Shown piece after piece: positions 55,842 to 64,000 of a DNA stretch of 64,000 nt. A program made the translations under genes and the position numbers. The DNA comes from Favolaschia claudopus (lineage: Eukaryota; Basidiomycota; Agaricomycetes; Agaricales; Mycenaceae): assembly GCA_037176885.1 (NCBI GenBank), contig JAWWNJ010000184.1:344894-408893 (forward strand). The letters are read 5' to 3'. The stretch's first letter is position 1. Each line of letters begins with the position of its first letter. The notes under the pieces are model-generated. The model did no database searches and was not told the origin of the DNA. It worked only from the letters and a program-made list of their open reading frames with translations.

Positions 55842-55892
55842 TAATAGAAGATGATCTCGTACCTCGATGTGTTAAAGTCTGTTTTCAAGTTC

Positions 55893-56306
55893 ACAGGCGT
55901 GTCATCGCTAGAACCTTATTATATAATCTTTGTGGCTGTGCTCTTTACGGCAATTTGGTCCACTTTTCTCATAGCGGCTTCCCTTAGGCACATATGGATC
56001 CAAATTTTGGGTATTGAGCATCTGAAGATACATATCTACCTCCCTGGAAAAAAATTTGCCATAAAATGCATTTTCTGCCGCGACGTACTGAGCCCTCCCT
56101 GCGTCTGGTGACAACTGTGACAAACTTGTCACGCATCTTTTCAACCACTTCAGGCAAACCCTGGTCATGATCCTGGCTGGTTAAGGCATCGAGCAGGATC
56201 TTATATGTCCATAGAAGTGCCTTGGGCACCAATTTGGACTGTAGATACACGAGAAACAGGACACTAGACTGATTACATAACAAGATTCTAGCGATGACAC
56301 GCCTGT
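55893..56306. repeat. Inverted-repeat element splitting the hAT N-terminal exon
   Basis: ACAGGCGTGTCATCGCTAGAA at 55893 is mirrored by TTCTAGCGATGACACGCCTGT ending at 56306. The right end lies directly beside the codons for RDVKLVR of the hAT transposase, whose frame stops there. No clear target duplication was found. Confidence 0.6.
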
Positions 56307-56310
56307 CACC

Positions 56311-57091
56311 TTACAAACGGACTAGTTTGACATCACGAGCGATTGTCGAAGGCGAGGGTATGAAAGCCAAAGGGCGCCCAGATTTCATCAATCGGCGATA
56401 GCCACGGTCCTTTGTGATTGCGAAAGGTCGGAGACTCTCGGAAACCCAGCGTACGTGTTCTGCGCTGTAATTTGAAAATGTATGAGCATGATGAAGGTCA
56501 GAAATTAATGAGACGCACCGGACTTCGTGCTTCTCAAGCGGAACATGCGAAAAACTTTCACCACCCGTTGCCGCATGGTGCCTGAAGATGTCGGTGAGCT
56601 TCTGGTTCTTCGTACCGGCATTCTTCTTCAAAAGCCGACGCGCATGATCCAAACTCGCGACTTCCGCAGCTGCTTTTACGTTCTCCTCACCCCAACACTT
56701 GAGTGCATGCTTACGAAGATTGGTTGTCGAATTCCGGTCCTGAGTGCTTTGATTGCGGAAGATCTTGTGAGCGCACCCGCGCGCCGCACAGGTGAATACG
56801 TGGTGAGTCTTGCCATTGCGGTACTCGATGCCGACTTCACCATCGAAGAAAGCGTAGATTGTGCTTGTCCACGCCTTCTTTGCTGACGCTAGAGCACAGG
56901 GAATCAATACTTTTCACGACAAGAACACGACATAATGTACCGAGGTCCTTCTTGTCCTGATCTTCCTGAGAAACTACCTCAACCTCACTGGAGCTGGTAT
57001 CGGAATCCGCATCTTTGTTGGATGGAGACGAAGAGCGAGCAGACCCAGCGTCAGAGCCACTGCCACCAAGGTCGAACTGGAAAGAGCCCAT
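56311..57091 (-). pseudogene. hAT transposase, N-terminal part with BED-type zinc finger
   Basis: A Ser/Gly/Asp-rich start (MGSFQFDLGGSGSDAGS) is joined by a GT-AG intron (about 56887-56944) to ASAKKAWTSTIYAFF. A BED-like finger follows, HHVFTCAARGCAHKIF with STTNLRKHALKCWG (C-x4-C...H-x4-C). Then come EHVRWVSESLRPFAITKDRG and MKSGRPLAFIPSPSTIARDV, a block typical of fungal hAT transposases just before the catalytic core. The frame then meets the inverted-repeat element at 56306. The expected TDAWTSPN-type continuation is nowhere between here and 53.9 kb. A Ser/Arg-rich exon may precede it (57.1-57.4 kb). BED fingers bind element DNA. Confidence 0.8.
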
Positions 57092-57911
57092 TGGATGATT
57101 AATTGGGATACTTGTGGAATGAGAAAGAGGTATCGTACTTTGATCTGACGAACCGACAGAACCCTGACTTGACAGGGAAGAGTTGGAAGACCGAGGAGTT
57201 ACCGATTTGGTGGATGAACGGGTACGACGAGAATGAGGAGTGTCACTTTGAACACCGGGCCGAGAGCTTTTCTTCGGGGTGAGGAAGGCGACAGCCTTTT
57301 TCGAAGCCTTCTTGATGGTAGAGCCAACTTTGTGGGCAATGTCACTAACAACAGAACCCGAAGAGCCAGAGGAGTGTTCGGAGCCACTGCGCGGGACGCT
57401 TCCGTGGCGCAGGACCCATAGTTCGAGGTTGAAATATACTGCAGTGATGTGCGAGAGGGAAAAGATATCAGTGTCGTTGATTCAAGCAACAGGAATTAAA
57501 TTGTCCTTGTCTAAGACTCTTGAGTTCCGAGCAACCGCTCCTGAATATGGATGTATTGAAATTTGAGGAGCCGCAGTACGTCTCATTTAACTTAGGAGCA
57601 GTTGAGGGCCGAGGCTCGGAAGTCTGTCTTGGCCAGTGATTGGTTGCAAAGCCAAGGATTTTCAGTTGACCAGTGAAAAACAAAAGAAGTTCATTGACAC
57701 AGAGAGACTGAATATACTGGTTCAAGCAAGGTTCAAGGTGCACGGCAGAAAATGTAGCGATGACGTAGATGGATTTCGAGCTGCCGTTCGCTTAAATTCA
57801 TTTGCGTCATCGGATGTGCGGCAATGATCGAAAAGCGGTGTATTAAGCATGAGATCAGCAGTGTAAATGCAGCGGATCGTACCGTAGAGCAATCTAGAGC
57901 GATCTGGAGCA
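57092..57911. other. hAT 5' region without certain coding exon
   Basis: The minus strand at about 57150-57300 encodes a Ser/Arg/Thr-rich stretch that could be an upstream transposase exon ending at a GTACGAT donor. The rest shows no motif and should contain the transposase promoter. Confidence 0.35.
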
Positions 57912-58012
57912 ATAAATGGCCGGCGGGTACGCACGGGTCAGGCGGGTTTGTGCGGGTGCCATTGATGCGACCCGTACCCGTACCCGGGACCCGGTGCGGG
58001 TCCACCCACCCG
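57912..58012. repeat. Right subterminal ACCCGT-type repeats of the hAT element
   Basis: Clustered CGGGTA, CGGGTC, ACCCGT and GTACCCG motifs directly inside the right terminal repeat, mirroring the left cluster at 52424-52575. Confidence 0.65.
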
Positions 58013-58032
58013 TAGTGATCACTAGTCATAAC

Positions 58033-58774
58033 CCATGAAATTTCTATATCGGGCCCTTCAACCGGCATGGTTTGGGATGATTTTACCTTGATTTTACCTG
58101 CAAAGTTGTAAGATGCACCGAAATCACCCATATTTACGCCAAATCCGAGTTGATGGGCCATTTTACCACTGTTCATGCACCTGTAGTACCGCACGGACAT
58201 TGCGAGACCAGCAGTGTTCCACCTTAAGGCCTTATTAAGGGCTCGTCCGGAGGCTAAGGCCTTAAATTCATATTAAGCCTTATCAAGGGCTGCATTTTAA
58301 GGGGCTTTTTAAGGGCTTAGAATCCCCAAAAAAAAAACCCCAATTTTCGGCTGGATTATCAATAATTTGACGATTAATCTAGTCCTCCCACCAGCGTACT
58401 CGTCTCCCGACCCTCCAGCTCGCCGTCATCGGGTTTTTCATCCCGCCAACAGTTCCATCAAGCCCTCCTCGTGCGACGAGGAACGAGCGAAAATTTAGCC
58501 GAGTTTGCCGTAATTACATCACTGCATCATTACAGGGATTCCCGAAAATAATGGCAATCACGTTTTTTTTTTTTTCGCGTGTTTCCCAAAAAGGAAATTC
58601 AGCCTCCTCCTATTCCTTCTCGCGTTTCTCGACCCTCTGGGAGCACCGAAAGCCCATTTCGACTCAGAAACTGACTGTTCGGTCTGTATTCAAGTGTATT
58701 CAGGTGCCTTAGAGGCAGATATTGCCTCAGCTTCAACATATTATGGGCAGTGTATACCTCTTGTATTAAGGATA
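58033..58774. other. Gene-free stretch with AAGGC-type repeats
   Basis: About 58224-58320 repeats TTAAGG and AAGGCCTTA units in both orientations. A T-run lies near 58563-58576. No gene or complete terminal repeats. Sequence up to A58774 is the left flank of the next Helitron end. Confidence 0.4.
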
Positions 58775-59100
58775 CTAGCAGTTACCCGTGCTACGCTACG
58801 GTGTGACTCATCACGCAAATTACGGCGAAAGCGAGAAAAAGTTGTAGTTGTTACAGAGTTAATATACATACATTAATAAAGTTCATTTAGTGTCTGTTAG
58901 TGGAACCCCCTGCGCGACGACCGGTGGAAGTCCCTTCGCCCCGGTCTTCCAGCCCATTTGATACATCAAGCTTGCGTCTCTTTGCGTCGCGAGGAGATGT
59001 CTGTTCTCCAAAAAACCCAGTAAATTTGGGGCGCACAGGAGTACTGTTGTTGACTATCCACAGCCTGGCATCATTCCCAACGAAGAAACAATGCAGAGGC
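58775..59100 (-). mobile_element. Helitron 3' end region, copy A
   Basis: Starts (on the minus strand, ends) with the CCGTAGCGTAGCACGGGTAA hairpin and CTGCTAG before T, like the end at 25690. The adjoining 300 bp match the copy at 60335-60640 closely (CATCACGCAAATTAC, GCGAGAAAAAGTT, CCATTTGATACAT, TGTTCTCCAAAAAA), so A and B are one family. The element body to the right is shortened or replaced, and its 5' end was not found. Confidence 0.78.
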
Positions 59101-59153
59101 TCTGGCGGCTCTTCGAGTCGCTGCAACGCGACCATGCCATGATTACAGCACAT
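58887..59153 (-). pseudogene. C-terminal exon of the Helitron-borne conserved gene, copy A
   Basis: Encodes IVNNSTPVRPKFTGFFGEQT and a basic KRRKLD stretch before stopping. The parallel exon in copy B reads INNGTPARRKFTGFFGEQ after splicing. The upstream part (LHCFFVGNDARLW) has no counterpart in B, and no earlier exons of the gene are recognisable. Only the last exon of this gene therefore travels with copy A. Confidence 0.55.
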
Positions 59154-60334
59154 CCCGTACGGCGAACGGGAATTTTTCGAGGGGTGTAGGACTTGCTCAG
59201 CGACCCCAATGGAGTGCTCCGCATGTGGGACAGCGGTCGTTCATGTATGGCGAGATGGCGGATCCAGGTAATCTTTGCGCGCCGCTAAAAACAACTCGTC
59301 GCGGGTAGTCCCCACGATTATTTTTATAACGGTATGCAATCAGCGGAGGAAGTAATCTAAACATCATTTACACGTACTTGGCGGCCGTGCGGGACTCGCA
59401 TTTTGATTGTATTGGCGTGTTACGATTGCCTGTTCCTTCAGGCCGAGCTTGTGCGAAATTAACGGCTTGAGACACCGACTACAAAGAGATAACTCACCAC
59501 CAGCAGCGGCAGCACTCTGGTGTGTTGCAGGTGGGGTAGGGAGACCGTTGTGGATGGCCTGAGGAGCAAGACTTTTCAAGCCTCTTGAACTGGAGATTGA
59601 AGCCGACTTACCTGTAATACTCGAGAGTTGCGCGCAGTCGGCGGAGGATCTGTAGAACAGAAAAGGATGTTAGAAGTAGATACCAATGAATATTGAATCG
59701 CAGCCCACCGACATCCATTCTCGCAGCCTTCTCCGCACTTGCCCTTTGAGCCAGTGATCTGTTCGAAGAAGCTTGCGGTGGAGGCGCCGGACGGTTTTCG
59801 CGGGCTCTTTGGTGCCTTCTGATTTGACCGAAAGAACGGGCGCTAGGAGCGGCGGCGGAATTTGGGCGGCATATTTTCATCATGCTGAGCAGGGACGCGT
59901 CTGCGGCGGGTGCTGCCTTCATTGATTTCACGTAAGTCGCGTTGAATCTGCCGTTGTTGTTGTTGATGCCTTTGCGGCGTGGTCGGAGGGGTTAATAAGT
60001 ACCTAGAAACATTGAGCCTACAATGGAGCGAGGGGAGGATTGACATGTACATTGCTGCTAGGTGAAGACAAAGAGACGCAGATGAAAGGCTTTGAGATCA
60101 CACAAAAGAGTTAAAGAAACACATTTATTGGAGGTGAGGCTACGGTGGTACAGCTACATTGCGAGTGGGGCGTGTGGAACGATGTGGAGCGGAGGTTGCA
60201 AGACGCGAGAGACAGCAGCGGAGTTGTGGTTTGTTGTTTGGCTGCGGACAGATGACGTGAGTGGGGCGTTCGGGTGTTCCCGGAACCCACTTGATTGACG
60301 TTTGTCCAGAGTCAACCTTCGATTGTAATATAGA
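59154..60334. other. Interval between two Helitron ends, possible captured exons
   Basis: The minus strand has short open stretches with plausible splice sites: NVSRYLLTPPTTPQRHQQQQ near 60.0 kb, a Ser/Ala/Arg-rich piece near 59.8 kb, and LCSRCLKPLISHKLGL near 59.45 kb. They could be exons of an unknown captured gene, but I cannot link them with confidence. The right edge, A60334, is the insertion flank of the next Helitron end. Confidence 0.3.
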
Positions 60335-60441
60335 CTAGCAGTTACCCGTGCTACGCTACGGTGCGACTCATCACGCAAATTACAGCCAGAGCGAGAAAAA
60401 GTTATAGTTGTTACAGATTGAATATACATTATGTGATAAAG

Positions 60442-61962
60442 TCATTTAGTGTTTGTTACTGGAACCCGCTGCGCGACGATCGGTGGAAGACCCTTCACCC
60501 CGGTCTTCCGCCCATTTGATACATTTAATGTGAGCTTGCGTTTCTTGGGGTTTGGCTCGGATGCGTCGCTAGGAGATGTTTGTTCTCCAAAAAAGCCAGT
60601 AAATTTGCGGCGCGCAGGAGTACCGTTGTTGACTGGAAAACAATGAGCCGTTGGGATTTGAAAAGAAAGATGAGAAACCTACTAATCTTAGTCGGACTCT
60701 CCTCAGCCTTCGGCGCCGTTGAAGAGGCATTGCCGAGGAATGTCACTTTCTCGATGTCAACAATGAAGTAGTCTCTCGTAGACAGACGCTCTATATAATC
60801 CAGCTCGGTGCCCTCGCTATATAGAGTCTGTTGGTTACCGCGCCCCTGCAACCGCGTTAGGTTCTTATTAGCTAATCTTATATAAGCAGATTTCACGGCG
60901 CGTATATCTCAATGGAAACTAATTTTTTGCCATCACAAATTTGGAGTAGGGTAAATAGAATCAGTCAAGCTACATTTCCGTCTCCTCAGATCTCCTAAAA
61001 TCAGACGGCGCGCTACAGAAAACGTTGACGCGTCTTCATCACGTGCGATTCGGGAGTTTCGGCCGAGATCCACAAATGTTTTCAACTTGAACTCAAACCA
61101 CTGTGAAAATTTGGGAAACAAGGCAGAGATAGTCAGAGCATGGTATATAGTATCTGACAGCTTGAATTAGCATCAAAATAGAGCGGGGGAAGGGACAAAT
61201 GAGGTACCGGCGATCTCCGGCTTATATAATATTAGCTAATAAGATTCTGACACGGTTCGAGGGGCGCGGTAAACATAAGACTAACAATGAAGTGCTTCAC
61301 CGAGCGATCATCGTTCAACTCGAGCCCAGTGAGGAAGCCTTCCACCGAGACACTCTTCCCCTTCCCCGGAATGGGTTTGTACTTCTCCCACCTCGGCGTT
61401 GCGGGGAATACACAGTGAACCGGGAAGACGTTGTTTGGGGTCCTTGTCGCAGAAAGGTACTGCTCAGCTTTGATATCGAAAGTCGAATTTTCTTTGTCGA
61501 TGTTGCTGGGAGCACCGCAGACGTTAACAGTAGCGTGGGTGCGGAGGTTCAGGCTGTCCGGGGGTCCAAGAGGAATGAGCTGAGAACATATTAGGGCGAA
61601 GAGATACAAAAGAGAGCTAAATAAGACATACCGAGACAGCGTCTCCGAACCAATGATAGTCGAGAGGGGCAAGCTCCTGAGAGTACACCTCGAGAGTGGA
61701 TGTGGTGCGTGCAGGCTTGTAGACACCGATGTGGGTATATGAATGATTATCAGAAAGTTTTCTAACACACCTGGATAACCGCGCAATAGCATCCAACGTC
61801 GGCAAAGTCCTGATTGTCGGCATTGAAATAGCGAAGTGAGCCGATGGTCGCGCCTATTGAGGATCCTAGGTAGATTTGGCCGTCGAAGACCACAGTCTTG
61901 GTCTTGTCGATAACGCGGGGGTTTTCGAGGACGGCGAGGGCAAAGATAGCAGCAGAAGACAT
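60442..61962 (-). pseudogene. Helitron-associated gene, possible ssDNA-binding protein, split by an insertion
   Basis: Exons 61962-61771 (64 codons), 61715-61632 (28 codons) and 61579-61283 join at GT-AG introns. Coding then resumes at 60758 beyond a 513-bp insertion in the same frame, and a last exon (about 60636-60442) ends in TGA. Motifs: YFNADNQDFADVGCYC, LIPLGPPDSLNL, NIDKENSTFDIKAEQY, then SVEGFLTGLELNDDRSVKHF and DIEKVTFLGN. The last two look like adjacent strands of an OB-type barrel, and a basic tail follows. Plant Helitrons carry RPA-like ssDNA-binding genes, so a similar role is attractive here, but the fold is not proven. Apart from the insertion I see no disabling change. Confidence 0.55.
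60770..61282. mobile_element. 513-bp element with 11-bp target duplication in the conserved gene
   Basis: Flanked by the perfect 11-bp repeat AACAATGAAGT (60759-60769 and 61283-61293). Outer ends share AGTCT, and an inner pair of about 75 bp is inverted (GGTTACCGCGCCCCTGC, TTCTTATTAGCTAAT and TTATATAAGC on the left arm). Removing it with one copy of the repeat restores the reading frame exactly. The long duplication suggests a MULE-type element. Confidence 0.78.
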
Positions 61963-62086
61963 GTTGTAGGAGTGTTGTTGTAGTTTGGAAGTTGGGTTTG
62001 AGACGGGAAAAGCGCGTGGGTTTTATAGAGGTCTGGAGAGATACGTCAGTGGATCCCAGTGTGGAGATGGAGTGGAGAAAATACTA

Positions 62087-62253
62087 CAGTCGAAGCTGTC
62101 ATAACCCATAGCCCTCGGTAGGGCCAAAAAAGCTATGGGATATGATAGATTTATGGGTTATCCCAGCCAAAGACCGGTCAAAAAACCCCAAAAATGTATG
62201 GGTTAAGGGAGATTATGGGTTACGGGAGCTATGGGTTATGACAGCTTCGACTG
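62087..62253. mobile_element. 167-bp TA-type MITE
   Basis: Perfect arms begin CAGTCGAAGCTGTCATAACC on both sides (about 25 bp) and are flanked by TA (62085-62086 and 62254-62255). The interior is non-coding and repeats ATGGGTTA. It lies upstream (5') of the conserved minus-strand gene, in its likely promoter region. Confidence 0.88.
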
Positions 62254-62255
62254 TA

Positions 62256-63078
62256 TGTATCAACAATACGCGAACACCCAAGCGTACCCAAAACTTGTCA
62301 TGTTACCGTTCCATTCTCCAGAGATCACCTTACGTGAAATGGAGTGGTGGAGCAGAGCACAAGGAATGACGAAGTGTGACGTCCGGCCCCCAAATTGACG
62401 TCAGACGGGGGATACGTTAAAGGAATGCCGAATTGGAGATGCAGATATCCGCAAAATGGACTCAAAAACACATTCAAATAATAACAGCGTTGGAATTGGC
62501 GGGGGAGAAAGCCATGGCCAGGTATGAATTTGAAGCCATGCCCATAGTTTTGAGCTGATGACCTTTTAGACTGCATTTGAAGTTGTCGAACGTGAAAGCG
62601 CAGGAGTAGTACCCCGAGTGCCGCAAAGTAGACTGGGCAGACATGTCCCTCCAATCCAGGTATGTTCTTTCAAGTAACCTTCTGATGTAGCTGTCTCTCA
62701 AAATTGGTGATCTTCAGGAGTTGCAAAAGCGAGGGACGCCACATTGGATTTGGGTATGGACGGAGAAAGAGGATCGGACACTGTACGACTTGTAAATGTA
62801 ACAATCGCAAATACAGTCCTTGAGGCTCCCGACGGTCAGGGATAGTTAGAGCCCACATGTAACACATTTCGAAAGATACTCTAAGGGCCAACACTTGGTC
62901 CAATGTGCTGCATATCAAGGGCAGAGTTCGGTAGAATATCTTTCAAGATTGTCAAAGCCAGACGCCCATAATCAGTGGCTATGTAAACTGGGCGCTAAGT
63001 AATGGTGAAGTGCTACATCTTATTCTGTAGGTCTCAAAGTACATTAGATAGTATCAGGTAGACAGATGTAAGAGTATA
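62256..63078. other. Spacer between helicase and accessory gene of Helitron B
   Basis: No recognisable coding region. It would contain the 3' untranslated region of the helicase gene and the upstream region of the accessory gene. Confidence 0.4.
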
Positions 63079-64000
63079 TTACATGTTCTGTAGTATCTGA
63101 GGGTACACTATATTCATAGTACGGTTCTGTGAAGTACGGCGGGGCAAAAGAATTGTTACCCGATTGCGAGAAGTTGCTCGCGAAAGAGCAACGTAGAGCT
63201 GTCGATGACTGAAAACAGGTGTACGCAGATCAATTCCAACATATTTCACCGATTGGCCTTGAGCTTGTTGATGGAAATTGCGAAAGCAAGGCGGAGGGGA
63301 AATTGAAGGCGTGACAGGATGAAGGAAAAATCTGTCGTACCACCAGATGGCGTGAGGGTGATTCTCGGGATGAAAACCACCTCTCCGTTATGTTGACCAC
63401 CCAAGATTTCGGCCTCGAGAACCCTACCAGACACACGACGTATCACCAACCGTGTTCCGTTGCAAAGCCCCTGGGAAGGTGAGAGATTGCGGAGAAGAAT
63501 GACTGGGCAACCAGACTTGAGCGAAAGCTCTCCAGGTTGTAGTCCAGATGCATCCAATGACCGCAAATACTCAACCGGCATCCCATCGTTCATCGTCGAG
63601 TCATCCGCACCTGCCTCAGTGACAATATTGTCAGCACTGATGAAGGTTTGAGTCTCCCCAGTCATACGGGGGAGGACATTGCTGTTGAGGCCATCGACAT
63701 CGCTGTTCCGGGCTGCCAGTATGGAGCGTTCCGCAAAGTAGTTGGGTGGCGGAGTTGGACCGTCGATGCCAGGGAAAACAGAATCTATCAATCTCTCATC
63801 ATCTCTGCACACCACATCCTGCGGAAGCTCGACGGTTCCATCCTCCCGGTTGGCTCTTCCCGTTCCTACATCCAATAGCCAGTCCGCAAACTGAGCTTCC
63901 TCTGGGCCGACATCGAGGCGCATGTTTTGTGTCAATGTGAGCATCTCGACATGTTGCCAGAGATGTGAACGAAAGATTGACGCGTCCACAATTTCCTTCT
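63079..64000 (-). pseudogene. Helitron Rep-helicase, PIF1-like C-terminal part, runs off the window
   Basis: The frame in the window begins inside the helicase: FRSHLWQHVEMLTLTQNMRL, FADWLLDVGTG, LKSGCPVILLRNLSPSQGLC and GTRLVIRRVSGRVLEAEILG, typical of the Helitron PIF1-type helicase. After FAISINK a single missing base ends the frame. The shifted frame continues with [31 protein letters not shown] (helicase motif VI) and a stop at about 63079. Without that frameshift the end would be complete. The helicase unwinds DNA during rolling-circle transposition. The Rep nuclease half should lie beyond 64000. Confidence 0.85.

Larger units (their letters stand above)
52415..58024. mobile_element. 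hAT element, 5610 bp, with nested insertions
   Basis: The termini read TAGTGATCAC(C/T)ACGGGT in inverted orientation and are flanked by the perfect 8-bp repeat GTCATAAC (52407-52414 and 58025-58032). Inside both ends lie about 100-150 bp of degenerate ACCCGT/CGGGTA repeats, probably transposase-binding subterminal sites. The minus-strand transposase is present as an N-terminal part (56.3-57.1 kb) and a C-terminal part (52.66-53.9 kb). Between them are at least three further inserted or foreign blocks. Terminal repeats and target duplication are intact, so the ends could still be moved by a transposase from another copy. Confidence 0.87.
60335..64000 (-). mobile_element. Helitron copy B, 3' end inside and 5' end beyond the window
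   Basis: Left boundary is the CTAG/hairpin terminus at 60335 preceded by A. Moving right (toward the 5' end of the element) come a conserved multi-exon gene (60442-61962) and the C-terminal part of a Rep-helicase gene (63079 to the window end), both on the minus strand. Order and orientation fit one autonomous-type Helitron with an accessory gene. That they belong to one element is an inference, because the 5' end is out of view. It carries two smaller insertions at 60770-61282 and 62087-62253. Confidence 0.6.

Noticed and set aside
52415..58024. The ACCCGT clusters as telomeric repeats
   Set aside because: The motif is irregular, occurs in both orientations and lies just inside hAT terminal repeats at both ends, unlike TTAGGG-type arrays.

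Overview
The window reads as nuclear DNA of a basidiomycete fungus, most likely a TE-rich, mushroom-forming Agaricomycete. The reasons are the roughly 45-65 base GT-AG introns that join reading frames cleanly, and the mix of transposon families: DIRS-like tyrosine-recombinase retroelements with a CCCH finger, MULE, hAT and Tnp2-like transposases, Helitrons, and an APE-type LINE carrying RNase H. I see no conserved housekeeping gene. Almost all of the 64 kb is a graveyard of nested transposable elements, with a few intact-looking genes. The genus cannot be told from the sequence.

Layout, 1-25.7 kb. Copia integrase debris, AT-hook exons and a truncated DIRS-like gag/RT copy lie at 0.7-3.4 kb, followed by a long foldback element and a copia LTR with the 3' half of its pol gene (3.9-5.6 kb, minus strand). 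Two MITEs follow (6.07-6.52 kb with an 8-bp target duplication; 6.87-7.28 kb with a TA duplication). The best-preserved object is a complete Mutator-like element at 7365-12042. It has about 35-bp terminal inverted repeats, a perfect 9-bp target duplication, a ten-exon transposase gene that splices to an open frame of 963 codons, and a small convergent two-exon gene. A frame-broken LINE (APE endonuclease, RNase H, RT) occupies 15-19.1 kb. An isolated but intact LINE-type ORF1 with zinc knuckles lies at 19.9-21.4 kb on the minus strand. A Helitron Rep gene (21.8-25.7 kb) is interrupted by four separate small insertions and is then cut by the 3' end of another Helitron at 25690.

Layout, 25.7-48.1 kb. 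That second Helitron end bounds a minus-strand, many-exon Tnp2-like transposase gene with one visible nonsense codon. After MITE-loaded repeats comes an intact six-exon gene of unknown function (32.8-34.4 kb, 428 codons) with a cysteine/histidine cluster at its N-terminus. Next is a minus-strand multi-exon gene ending in a probable TET/JBP-like 2OG-Fe(II) dioxygenase domain (34.7-38.0 kb). Then come a LINE 3' end, a DIRS-like element (39.7-42.6 kb; CCCH gag, RT, RNase H, tyrosine recombinase), TA-type elements, a copia RNase H fragment and the C-terminal part of an integrase-core gene.

Layout, 48.1-64 kb. Two back-to-back TA-type elements are followed by a decayed paralogue of the 32.8-kb gene. 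A 5.6-kb hAT element (52415-58024) has a perfect 8-bp target duplication and ACCCG-rich subterminal repeats. Its transposase is split, and the middle has been replaced by elements nested inside elements. The right end holds two Helitron 3' ends of one family. The second fits an element running off the window that combines a Rep-helicase gene with a conserved multi-exon gene that could encode a single-strand DNA-binding protein.

The genes do not form operons or a pathway. They are separate mobile elements inserted into one another, and the insertion order can often be read from target duplications.
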